Positions 7,531-13,984 of a stretch of 18,295 bases of DNA are shown one piece after another. The stretch is from CAZLGM01 sp964558875 (lineage in GTDB: Bacteria > Desulfobacterota > Desulfobulbia > Desulfobulbales > Desulfocapsaceae): contig CAZLGM010000040.1 of assembly GCA_964558875.1 (NCBI GenBank), positions 1 to 18,295 of the forward strand, read 5' to 3'. A program made the position numbers and the translations under genes. How positions within the stretch are numbered: the first letter of the stretch is position 1; each line of letters starts with the position of its first letter. Below the pieces are notes generated by a model. The model did no database searches. It worked only from the letters and a program-made list of their open reading frames with translations, and had not been told where the DNA came from.

Positions 7531-8084
7531 ATGTCAATGAGCGATCCCCTGGCAGATATGCTGACCAGGATACGAAACGGCGTAATGGCGAAATTCGACA
7601 GTGTTTCAATGCCGAAATCGAANNNNNNNNNNNNNNNNNNNNNNNNNNNNNNNNNNNNNNNNNNNNNNNNNNNNNNNNNNNNNNNNNNNNNNNNNNNNNN
7701 NNNNNNNNNNNNNNNNNNNNNNGGATACGAAACGGCGTAATGGCGAAATTCGACAGTGTTTCAATGCCGAAATCGAATGTCAAGACGAATATCGCCAAGG
7801 TCCTTGAGGCTGAAGGATACATAGAGAGCTATGCGGTAAGTGATGAAGGACCGCAGGGTACCTTAACGATCAATCTGAAATACTCTGACGATGGCCAGTC
7901 CGTCATCACCGGTATTAAAAGGGTCAGCAAGCCCGGATTGAGGCGGTATGCCAAGGCCGATGCCATCCCTTCCGTTTTAAATGGACTTGGTGTGGCTATT
8001 ATTTCGACATCCAAGGGCATCACGGACGACAGGACCGCCAGGGCCCAGAATACGGGTGGCGAGATTCTTTGTGAGGTTTGGTAA
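7531..8084 (+). CDS. rpsH: 30S ribosomal protein S8, intact gene interrupted by an artefactual gap
   Basis: S8 is a primary binder of the 16S central domain and, in E. coli, the repressor of the spc operon. The reading starts at ATG 7531 (AAAGGAG upstream) with SMSDPLADMLTRIRNGVMAK, then hits 100 N. After the N run the same 55 bases appear again and the reading continues to the stop at 8084, ending ITDDRTARAQNTGGEILCEVW. Joining 7531-7567 to 7723-8084 gives 399 bases and 132 residues, the normal length, with the frame kept. The gene is therefore probably intact, and the apparent frame change across the gap is not real. The DDRTARAQNTGGEIL motif is characteristic. Confidence 0.95.
7568..7622 (+). 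repeat. 55-base direct repeat, left copy, at contig end
   Basis: Bases 7568-7622 are identical to 7723-7777 and the two copies directly flank the N run. The best explanation is that two contigs end in the same 55 bases and were scaffolded without merging, so this is one sequence shown twice rather than a biological repeat. Confidence 0.92.
7623..7722. other. Assembly gap of 100 N inside rpsH (false gap)
   Basis: Exactly 100 N, flanked on both sides by the same 55 bases. Removing the N run and one repeat copy restores a normal-length S8 gene in a single frame. The true gap length is effectively minus 55. Confidence 0.92.
7723..7777 (+). repeat. 55-base direct repeat, right copy, at contig start
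   Basis: Perfect copy of 7568-7622, beginning immediately after the N run. It codes for the same S8 residues in a different window frame. It should be collapsed with the left copy. Confidence 0.92.
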
Positions 8085-8108
8085 TACCGTTATTGGAGGA
8101 AGTAAGCT

Positions 8109-8654
8109 ATGTCCCGAATTGGAAAACAGCCGATCGTGGTACCAGCCGGCGTTACAATAAATATTAAAGACCAGAAGATCACCGTCAAAGGTTCCAAGGG
8201 GGAACTCTCCCGTGAAATCCATCGTGATATCGATGTGGCGCTGGAAGATGGTCAAATGCTGATAAGCAATAAAATAGAGACTAAAAAAGTTAATGCCTTA
8301 CGAGGCCTGACCCGCAGTCTTATTAACAATATGGTTGTCGGCGTCTCGGATGGATTCCAAAAAAGCCTGATCATTGAAGGTGTTGGATACAAGGCCAATC
8401 TTGCCGGATCAAAGCTGACACTTAATGTGGGCTACTCGAATCCGGTTGAGTTTGATCTGCCGAAAACAGTATCCGCTGAGGTTGATGGCAATAATAAAAT
8501 CACTCTGCAGTCCGTCGACAAGGAATTGCTTGGATTAACGGCGGCAAAGATCCGTGCCGTCAGAAAGCCTGAACCATACAAGGGAAAAGGTATCCGCTAC
8601 GAGGATGAACACATTGTCCGTAAAGTGGGTAAGGCAGGCGGAGCTGCAGCGTAA
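8109..8654 (+). CDS. rplF: 50S ribosomal protein L6
   Basis: L6 lies near the sarcin-ricin loop and the factor-binding site. The 181-residue protein has the start MSRIGKQPIVVPAGV, two similar alpha-beta domains, LRGLTRSLINNMVVGVSDGF at the junction, and the C-terminal RAVRKPEPYKGKGIRYEDEH that marks the family. A TTGGAGGA site precedes the ATG. A 119-base spacer, longer than most here, separates it from rplR. Confidence 0.98.
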   Translation: MSRIGKQPIVVPAGVTINIKDQKITVKGSKGELSREIHRDIDVALEDGQMLISNKIETKKVNALRGLTRSLINNMVVGVSDGFQKSLIIEGVGYKANLAGSKLTLNVGYSNPVEFDLPKTVSAEVDGNNKITLQSVDKELLGLTAAKIRAVRKPEPYKGKGIRYEDEHIVRKVGKAGGAAA

Positions 8655-8669
8655 AGCAAATTAATAACC

Positions 8670-8752
8670 GTCCTGGTCCTACTGTTTGGGTCATACAATC
8701 AGAGGTTGCAGGACTGGAATAAAATTTATGTGACGTAACAAATTGGCGTCAC
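8670..8752 (+). other. Hairpin-forming spacer between rplF and rplR
   Basis: The 119-base spacer has GTCCTG at 8670-8675 complementary to CAGGAC at 8709-8714, and GTGACG at 8730-8735 complementary to CGTCAC at 8747-8752. Neither is followed by a T tract, so terminators are unlikely. The rplR start behind them has only a weak SD, so structure may affect its translation or mRNA processing (inference). Confidence 0.35.
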
Positions 8753-8773
8753 TAACTTTAATGGAACAGAAAA

Positions 8774-9139
8774 ATGGCGAAGACAAATCCAAGGATGATT
8801 GCCAGAGCAAAACGGGTTAAGCGGATTCGGAAGAAGATCTCCGGAACGCCCCAACGACCAAGACTTTGCGTATTCAAGAGCGCAAAGCATATCTATGCTC
8901 AGGTAATTGATGATGTGTCCGGCACCACCGTTGCCAGTATGTCAACGGTTAATAAAGGCTTTACCAAGGGTGAAGAAAAGGGAAAGATCGGTGCAGCCAA
9001 GCAGGTTGGTACACTCATTGCCGAGAAAGCAAAAGCTGCCGGTATTAATGAGGTTATCTTTGACCGTGGCGGCTATATCTATCATGGCCGGGTAAAAGCC
9101 CTTTCCGAAGGTGCTCGAGAAGGTGGTCTGAAATTCTAA
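8774..9139 (+). CDS. rplR: 50S ribosomal protein L18
   Basis: L18 binds 5S rRNA and attaches it to the 50S subunit with L5. The 121-residue protein has a basic N-terminal tail, RIRKKISGTPQRPRLCVFKS, AKHIYAQVIDDVSGTTVAS, and the C-terminal FDRGGYIYHGRVKALSEGAR, all diagnostic. The upstream site is weak, with only GGA about 10 bases before the ATG. The spacer before it holds two hairpins. Confidence 0.97.
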   Translation: MAKTNPRMIARAKRVKRIRKKISGTPQRPRLCVFKSAKHIYAQVIDDVSGTTVASMSTVNKGFTKGEEKGKIGAAKQVGTLIAEKAKAAGINEVIFDRGGYIYHGRVKALSEGAREGGLKF

Positions 9140-9166
9140 TGTATTTGCAAATTATGGGGGTGGGCT

Positions 9167-9679
9167 TTGTCTACTTTTAAACGTCCCAAAAATGAGAACA
9201 GCGAAGAGCTGATCGAAAAGATTGTCTATATCAACCGGGTTGCCAAAGTTGTTAAAGGTGGCCGCAGGTTCAGTTTCAGTGCCATTGTCGTTGTCGGCGA
9301 TGGAAAAGGAAAGGTCGGTTACGGTCTTGGAAAAGCCAATCAGGTTCCTGACGCCATTCGTAAAGGGGTTGAGAAGGCAAAAAGAGATATGAAGGGTGTA
9401 TCGCTCACATCCCACTCGATTCCCCATGAAATCATCGGGAAATATGGTGCCGGCTCTGTACTTCTTAAACCTGCCTCCGAGGGTACCGGTGTGATTGCCG
9501 GTGGACCTGTTCGTTCGGTTCTTGAGGCAGCCGGAGTTTCCAACATTCTGACCAAATGTCTCGGGTCGCATAATCCCCATAACATGGTCAAGGCGACTCT
9601 GGACGGTTTGAGAAGGCTGCGGACAGCCGCTGATATTGCCCAACTGAGGGGAAAAAGTGTAGAGGAAATCATCGCGTAA
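9167..9679 (+). CDS. rpsE: 30S ribosomal protein S5
   Basis: S5 acts in decoding fidelity and, with S3 and S4, in mRNA unwinding at the entry tunnel. The 170-residue product has the double-stranded RNA binding domain with VVKGGRRFSFSAIVVVGDG and GYGLGKANQVPDAIRKGVEK, then GTGVIAGGPVRSVLEAAGV and the LGSHNPHNMVKATLDGL motif. The start is TTG at 9167 after a G-rich stretch (GGGGGTGGG, 9156-9164) that can pair with anti-SD only partly. No ATG upstream suits the family N-terminus. Confidence 0.96.
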   Translation: MSTFKRPKNENSEELIEKIVYINRVAKVVKGGRRFSFSAIVVVGDGKGKVGYGLGKANQVPDAIRKGVEKAKRDMKGVSLTSHSIPHEIIGKYGAGSVLLKPASEGTGVIAGGPVRSVLEAAGVSNILTKCLGSHNPHNMVKATLDGLRRLRTAADIAQLRGKSVEEIIA

Positions 9680-9684
9680 TCTGC

Positions 9685-9746
9685 GGGACTGGTGAAGCGG
9701 CTGTTTACATACAGTCCGGTCCCAACAACCGGGAATACGGTTGTTG
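9685..9746 (+). other. Tandem stem-loops between rpsE and rpmD
   Basis: Two abutting hairpins lie in a 152-base spacer. The first pairs GGGACTGG (9685-9692) with CCGGTCCC (9716-9723), with one G-U pair and an inner CTGT/ACAG stem. The second pairs CAACAACCG (9723-9731) perfectly with CGGTTGTTG (9738-9746) around the loop GGAATA. No T tract follows. Possible roles are an mRNA processing site, a protein-binding regulator or attenuation before rpmD; none is shown by the sequence. Confidence 0.5.
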
Positions 9747-9831
9747 AGGGACATCAGTTGAATATTGGTGTGAAGTGATTCCCAAGCAACAGGAAACCAC
9801 ACATCCGCACTAGAAAGAAAAAGGTAGAGAG

Positions 9832-10014
9832 ATGGCTGAGACAATTACATTTACTCTGGTGAAGAGCGGTATTGGCAGTACCAAGAAGATAAAAGCCACC
9901 CTGACCGGTCTGGGTTTGACCAAGATGAATAAAACCGTTACCAGAAAAGATACACCCGAGATTAGAGGCATGCTTGGAAAAGTAAGTCATCTTGTTCGAG
10001 TAGAGGAGAATTAG
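9832..10014 (+). CDS. rpmD: 50S ribosomal protein L30
   Basis: L30 is a small non-essential-type 50S protein. The 60 residues match the family: ITFTLVKSGIGSTKKIKATL, GLGLTKMNKTVTRKDTPEIR, and GMLGKVSHLVRVEE. An AAAGGTAGAGAG stretch precedes the ATG. It starts after the structured 152-base spacer and ends one base before the rplO ATG, with the rplO ribosome site lying inside its last codons. Confidence 0.96.
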   Translation: MAETITFTLVKSGIGSTKKIKATLTGLGLTKMNKTVTRKDTPEIRGMLGKVSHLVRVEEN

Positions 10015-10015
10015 C

Positions 10016-10465
10016 ATGTTGAGTTTATCAAACCTTTCACCGAAGAAGGGTGCCACTAAACAGCGTAAACGTATCGGTCGCGGTCCTGGTTCAGGACATG
10101 GTAAAACCGCAGGCCGCGGACACAAGGGTGCTAAATCGCGTTCCGGATACGGTTCCCGGCCCGGGTTCGAGGGTGGCCAGATGCCGCTGCAGAGACGGGT
10201 TCCAAAGCGCGGATTTACCAATACATTCTCAAAGGAATATGTCATTGTTTCACTTTCACAGCTTGAAGCACTGGCGGACAGCGGGGATGTAACTCCCGCC
10301 GGCCTGGCTGAAGCCGGTGTCATAAAAACGGGACAGCTTGTGAAGGTGTTGGCCAATGGTAAAATCACCAAATCGGTGAACATCACCGTGGACAAAATAT
10401 CCAAACAGGCCCAGGAGCTGATCGAGAAGGCCGGCGGCAGTGTCAAGTTGACCAGCGAAGGATAA
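10016..10465 (+). CDS. rplO: 50S ribosomal protein L15
   Basis: L15 is a late-assembly 50S protein with a long basic N-terminal extension. The 149-residue protein shows LSNLSPKKGATKQRKRIGRG, GSGHGKTAGRGHKGAKSRSG, GFEGGQMPLQRRVPKRGF, and the globular C-terminal part with VKVLANGKITKSVNITVDKI. The spacing of one base from rpmD and the GGAG in the rpmD end point to coupling. A 100-base spacer follows before secY. Confidence 0.98.
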   Translation: MLSLSNLSPKKGATKQRKRIGRGPGSGHGKTAGRGHKGAKSRSGYGSRPGFEGGQMPLQRRVPKRGFTNTFSKEYVIVSLSQLEALADSGDVTPAGLAEAGVIKTGQLVKVLANGKITKSVNITVDKISKQAQELIEKAGGSVKLTSEG

Positions 10466-10515
10466 AACCTTTCCCAGTTTGTTAAATACTCAGTATCGCT
10501 GTAACTCCTTTCACT

Positions 10516-10534
10516 TGCTGTACGGATAACAGCA
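10516..10534 (+). other. Hairpin in the rplO-secY spacer
   Basis: TGCTGT at 10516-10521 pairs with ACAGCA at 10529-10534 around a seven-base loop. The 100-base spacer is otherwise AT-rich, with no convincing promoter or terminator. The hairpin ends about 30 bases before the secY start. Confidence 0.3.
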
Positions 10535-10565
10535 GCTTACCAATAAAAAGAAACAGGACTATCTG

Positions 10566-11870
10566 ATGAGCGGATTGCACAGCGCTGCCAATATACCGGA
10601 ATTACGAAAAAGACTGTTCTTTACTCTTTTTATGCTTGCCGTCTACCGGATGGGCGTACAGATCCCGACCCCCGGTATCAACGGTGAAGCGTTGGCCGCC
10701 TTTTTCCAGAAAAATGCCGGTTCACTGTTTGGCATGTTCAATATGTTCTCCGGTGGAGCGCTGGAGAATTTTTCTATTTTTGCTCTGGGCATTATGCCCT
10801 ATATCAGCGCCTCAATTATCATTCAGCTGCTTACTGTCGTCATTCCCCAACTTGAAACTCTGAAAAAGGAGGGGGAAGCGGGCAGAAGAAAGATCACCCA
10901 ATATACCCGTTACGGTACCATCGGCCTGAGTCTGATTCAGGCCACCTTTATCAGCGCCGGTCTTGAGGGTATGACAGGGCCCAATGGAGAAGCCATTGTC
11001 TTGCATGGCGGGCTTCAGTTTAAACTGATGACTATTATTACATTGACTTCCGGGACCGCTTTTATCATGTGGCTCGGTGAACAGATGACCGAAAGGGGAA
11101 TAGGCAACGGCATCTCAATGATCATTTTCGCAGGTATTGTCGCCCGTGGTCCGGCAGCGGTGGCCAATTCCCTGCAACTGGTCAAAGCTGGTGAGATCGC
11201 CATTTTCTTCATTCCTTTCCTGTTGATTTTCATGTTTGGAATTATCGCGCTCATCGTTTTCTTTGAGACATCTCAACGGAAGATTCCCATTCAGTATGCC
11301 AAAAGGGTTATCGGCCGACAGGTCTATGGTGGGCAGAGTTCCCATCTGCCTTTGAAAATTAATGTGTCCGGAGTAATTCCGCCGATTTTTGCCTCATCAA
11401 TAATGATGTTTCCTGCAACCATTGGCTCATTTATCAAGATTGACTGGGTACAAATGGTTTCCGCCGCCATGTCTCCTGGAACCGTCTATTATTACATTCT
11501 GTATGTGGCAATGATCGTCTTTTTCTGCTTTTTTTATACGGCAGTGACCTTCAAGCCCGACGATGTGGCAGATAACTTGAAGAAAAACGGTGGATTTATT
11601 CCTGGAATCAGACCGGGTAAGAAAACGGCTCAGTTTATCGATAAAGCCCTGACCCGTTTAACCGTTGTCGGTGCTATTTACCTCAGTGCGGTCTGCGTAC
11701 TGCCGACTATTTTAATCAGCAAATTTAATATTCCCTTCTACTTTGGGGGAACCGCCTTGCTGATTATTGTCGGTGTTGCCATAGATACGATTTCGCAGGT
11801 CGAATCCCACCTGGTCATGCGGAATTACGAAGGATTCTTGAAGCAGGGAAAAATCCGCGGTCGCAGGTAA
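10566..11870 (+). CDS. secY: Preprotein translocase subunit SecY
   Basis: SecY forms the protein-conducting channel of the inner membrane with SecE and SecG. The 434-residue protein has ten predicted hydrophobic segments. Family motifs include PELRKRLFFTLFMLAVYRMG and the PTPGIN turn at the start, GGALENFSIFALGIMPYISA near the plug and TM2, the GNGISMIIFAGI segment, the cytoplasmic RKIPIQYAKR loop, PDDVADNLKKNGGFIPGIRP and the C-terminal end in a basic tail. An AGGA site precedes the ATG. Linkage to map three bases downstream is typical. Confidence 0.98.
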   Translation: MSGLHSAANIPELRKRLFFTLFMLAVYRMGVQIPTPGINGEALAAFFQKNAGSLFGMFNMFSGGALENFSIFALGIMPYISASIIIQLLTVVIPQLETLKKEGEAGRRKITQYTRYGTIGLSLIQATFISAGLEGMTGPNGEAIVLHGGLQFKLMTIITLTSGTAFIMWLGEQMTERGIGNGISMIIFAGIVARGPAAVANSLQLVKAGEIAIFFIPFLLIFMFGIIALIVFFETSQRKIPIQYAKRVIGRQVYGGQSSHLPLKINVSGVIPPIFASSIMMFPATIGSFIKIDWVQMVSAAMSPGTVYYYILYVAMIVFFCFFYTAVTFKPDDVADNLKKNGGFIPGIRPGKKTAQFIDKALTRLTVVGAIYLSAVCVLPTILISKFNIPFYFGGTALLIIVGVAIDTISQVESHLVMRNYEGFLKQGKIRGRR

Positions 11871-11873
11871 AAG

Positions 11874-12668
11874 GTGTATTCCCGCAAACAACGCAGAGAA
11901 AAAGCAGTGATTATTAAAACGGTCGATGAAATTGCTCTCATGCGGGAGGCCAATCAGATCGTTGCCGAAACACTGGCCAAGCTGGAGAAGGCTGTTGAGC
12001 CGGGAATTTCAACCTGGGAACTTGACAGGATTGCTCAAGATCATTGTCTGAAAAGAAATGGAAAGCCCGCTTTTAAGGGATACCGTGGTTTTCCTGCCAG
12101 TCTATGCGCGTCGATCAACGAGGAAGTTGTTCACGGGATACCGTCGCGCAAGAGAAAGCTCAAAGAAGGCGATGTGATCTCTGTTGATTTTGGCGTCCAA
12201 TACAAGGGGTATTTTGGTGATTCTGCCATTACCATTCCCGTGGGCAGAATCGATAAACGATGTAACAAACTGCTGGAGGTCACTCGGCAGTCACTTGATC
12301 TTGCCATTGAGCAGGTTCAGGTTGGCAACAGAATCTCCGATATATCAAAAGCTGTTCAGGACCATGTTGAGAGCAACAATTATTCTGTGGTCAGGCAGTT
12401 TGTAGGCCATGGGATTGGAGCATCTTTGCATGAAGGGCCGGAAATACCGAATTTTGTTCAATCCGGTTCATCGCCAAGGATATTAGAAGGAATGGTTCTG
12501 GCCATCGAACCGATGGTCAATATGGGGACTCATAAGGTCAAGGTTTTGAGGGACGGCTGGACAGTTATTACGGCGGATAAAAAAACATCTGCCCATTTTG
12601 AACACTCGGTTGCCGCCACCAAAGACGGACCGGTAATTTTAAGTTCCAGGGAAAATATAACCCAATAA
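11874..12668 (+). CDS. map: Type I methionine aminopeptidase
   Basis: Removes the initiator methionine from nascent proteins in the cytoplasm, using a two-metal centre. Counting from the GTG at 11874 (264 residues), the metal ligands are D105, D116, H179, E212 and E243, in the motifs VDFGVQ, GYFGDS, GHGIG, IEPM and FEHS. The substrate-pocket histidines H87 and H186 are also present. A second in-frame GTG at 11907 would give a 253-residue protein starting IIKTVDEIALMREA, closer to the E. coli start, so the N-terminus is uncertain. The gene begins three bases after the secY stop. adk, often found between secY and map, is absent. Confidence 0.95.
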   Translation: MYSRKQRREKAVIIKTVDEIALMREANQIVAETLAKLEKAVEPGISTWELDRIAQDHCLKRNGKPAFKGYRGFPASLCASINEEVVHGIPSRKRKLKEGDVISVDFGVQYKGYFGDSAITIPVGRIDKRCNKLLEVTRQSLDLAIEQVQVGNRISDISKAVQDHVESNNYSVVRQFVGHGIGASLHEGPEIPNFVQSGSSPRILEGMVLAIEPMVNMGTHKVKVLRDGWTVITADKKTSAHFEHSVAATKDGPVILSSRENITQ

Positions 12669-12697
12669 AAAAACACTTCTATTTTTTAGTGAAGTGT
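12667..12697 (-). terminator. AT-rich hairpin after map; terminator-like on the minus strand
   Basis: ACACTTC at 12673-12679 pairs with GAAGTGT at 12691-12697. Read on the minus strand the stem is followed by a run of seven T (the A run 12667-12673), the form of a weak intrinsic terminator. In the sense direction the sequence after it is AT-rich but has no T run. It may block antisense transcripts entering map or simply protect the map message end. No minus-strand gene is seen nearby. Confidence 0.35.
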
Positions 12698-12744
12698 ATT
12701 AATATATACCGTTTAGTCTGCGTAACTCGATTTAAGGAGTGGAG

Positions 12745-12981
12745 ATGGCCAAGGAAGAAGCCATAGAAGTTGAAGGAACGATTATTGAGCCACTGCCCAA
12801 TGCCATGTTCAGGGTAGAACTGGACAATGGCCATAAGGTGTTGGCCCATATATCCGGTAAGATGAGAATGCACTTTATAAAAATTCTTCCCGGGGACCGT
12901 GTGACGGTAGAGCTGTCACCATACGATCTCACCAGGGGCCGGGTAACGTTCAGAGCGAAAAACGCCAAAAAGAAGAAATAG
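12745..12981 (+). CDS. infA: Translation initiation factor IF-1
   Basis: IF-1 binds the 30S A site during initiation. The OB-fold protein reads AKEEAIEVEGTIIEPLPNAM, FRVELDNGHKVLAHISGKMR and IKILPGDRVTVELSPYDLTRGRVTFR, close to the family. I chose the ATG at 12745 (78 residues) because AAGGAG lies at 12734-12739. An in-frame GTG at 12739 would fall inside that site. The family norm is 72; the extra length is a lysine-rich tail, ending in KNAKKKK. It is placed between map and rpmJ. Confidence 0.96.
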   Translation: MAKEEAIEVEGTIIEPLPNAMFRVELDNGHKVLAHISGKMRMHFIKILPGDRVTVELSPYDLTRGRVTFRAKNAKKKK

Positions 12982-12993
12982 TGAGGTACCGGC

Positions 12994-13107
12994 ATGAAAG
13001 TACGCGCTTCGGTAAAAAAAATGTGCAGTGACTGCAAGGTTTACAAGAGAAAAGGTGTAATCCGGGTATCCTGCAAGATTAAAAAACATAAGCAGAGACA
13101 AGGTTGA
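12994..13107 (+). CDS. rpmJ: 50S ribosomal protein L36, zinc-binding form
   Basis: A 37-codon gene starting MKVRASVKKMCSDC and ending KHKQRQG. L36 is the smallest 50S protein. The residues C11, C14, C27 and H32 form the zinc site of the C+ form. It starts 12 bases after the infA stop, and GAGGT lies just upstream of the ATG. Short but unmistakable by motif and position. Confidence 0.96.
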   Translation: MKVRASVKKMCSDCKVYKRKGVIRVSCKIKKHKQRQG

Positions 13108-13145
13108 ACTGTTTATTGGAAACCGGTTTGTAAAGGAGACAGGAT

Positions 13146-13511
13146 TTGGCACGTATAGCTGGAGTAGATCTTCCAAAAAATAAACATATGGATCGAGCGC
13201 TTACCTATATCCACGGGATTGGGTTGAGTTCTGCTCGGAAAATTCTTGATGCGGTCGATCTGCCGTATGAGATGAATAGTGATGACCTTGATGGTGAAGA
13301 TGTCACCCGTATTCGAAAAGTGATTGAAAACGACTATGTCGTTGAAGGTGACCGAAGACGGGAAGTATCCATGGATATCAAGCGTCTTATGGATCTTGGA
13401 TGTTATCGTGGCAGGCGCCATCGGATGGGGCTGCCGTGTCGCGGTCAGAAGACCAAGACCAATGCACGAACAAGGAAGGGTCCGCGCCGCGGAGCTGCCC
13501 GCCGTAAATAA
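13146..13511 (+). CDS. rpsM: 30S ribosomal protein S13
   Basis: S13 is a 30S head protein contacting P-site tRNA and L5. The 121 residues show ARIAGVDLPKNKHMDRALTY, IHGIGLSSARKILD, MDIKRLMDLGCYRGRRHRMG and LPCRGQKTKTNARTRKGPRR, with a basic C-terminal tail that reaches the tRNA. The start is TTG at 13146 with AAAGGAG at 13132-13138. It is the first gene of the alpha block. The 38-base spacer has the palindrome AAACCGGTTT (13120-13129) but is too short for an E. coli-type S4 pseudoknot leader. Confidence 0.97.
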   Translation: MARIAGVDLPKNKHMDRALTYIHGIGLSSARKILDAVDLPYEMNSDDLDGEDVTRIRKVIENDYVVEGDRRREVSMDIKRLMDLGCYRGRRHRMGLPCRGQKTKTNARTRKGPRRGAARRK

Positions 13512-13532
13512 TTTCAAACAACAGGTGTAAAG

Positions 13533-13931
13533 ATGGCTGGAAGAAAAGGCGTTGGAGCCCGGTCCAAAAGAAAAGTTAAAAAGAATGTACCTGAAGGAAT
13601 AGTGTTCATCTATTCCACTTTCAATAATACCATTGTGACGATCTCGGATAAACAGGGCAATGTGATCTCCTGGTGTAGCGCCGGAGTTCTCGGTTTCAAA
13701 GGATCTCGAAAATCAACCCCGTTTGCCGCCCAGAAGGCTGTGGCGGAAGCCACCCGAATGGCCGCTGAACAGGGGATGAAAAAGGTTGAAGTGAAAGTGA
13801 AGGGGCCCGGCCCGGGACGGGAATCCGCATTACGGGCACTGATCAACACCGATTTTGAGGTGACCCGAATAAGCGATGTAACACCGATTCCCCACAACGG
13901 ATGCAAACCGCCGAAACGGCGCCGGGTATAA
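13533..13931 (+). CDS. rpsK: 30S ribosomal protein S11
   Basis: S11 lies in the 30S platform near the mRNA exit. The 132-residue protein has the conserved IVFIYSTFNNTIVTISDKQG, GFKGSRKSTPFAAQ, VKGPGPGRESALRAL and the C-terminal DVTPIPHNGCKPPKRRRV. The N-G pair in the last motif corresponds to the site where E. coli S11 carries iso-aspartate. An AGGTG site precedes the ATG, 21 bases after rpsM. Confidence 0.98.
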   Translation: MAGRKGVGARSKRKVKKNVPEGIVFIYSTFNNTIVTISDKQGNVISWCSAGVLGFKGSRKSTPFAAQKAVAEATRMAAEQGMKKVEVKVKGPGPGRESALRALINTDFEVTRISDVTPIPHNGCKPPKRRRV

Positions 13932-13984
13932 CTGGCACAACAGGTATGGTACTATCAGGTTAATTAATTGAATGGAGAACAACG

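Noticed and set aside
7531..7740. A frameshifted or duplicated rpsH
   Set aside because: The apparent frame change comes from 100 N plus a 55-base repeated contig end. Collapsing these gives a normal gene.
9692..9778. A 28-codon GTG-start reading frame in the rpsE-rpmD spacer
   Set aside because: It overlaps both hairpins, has no clear ribosome site and resembles no known protein, so the RNA structure explains the sequence better.
13108..13145. An S4-binding pseudoknot leader before rpsM
   Set aside because: The 38-base spacer is too short and shows only the palindrome AAACCGGTTT, so no E. coli-like structure can be supported.
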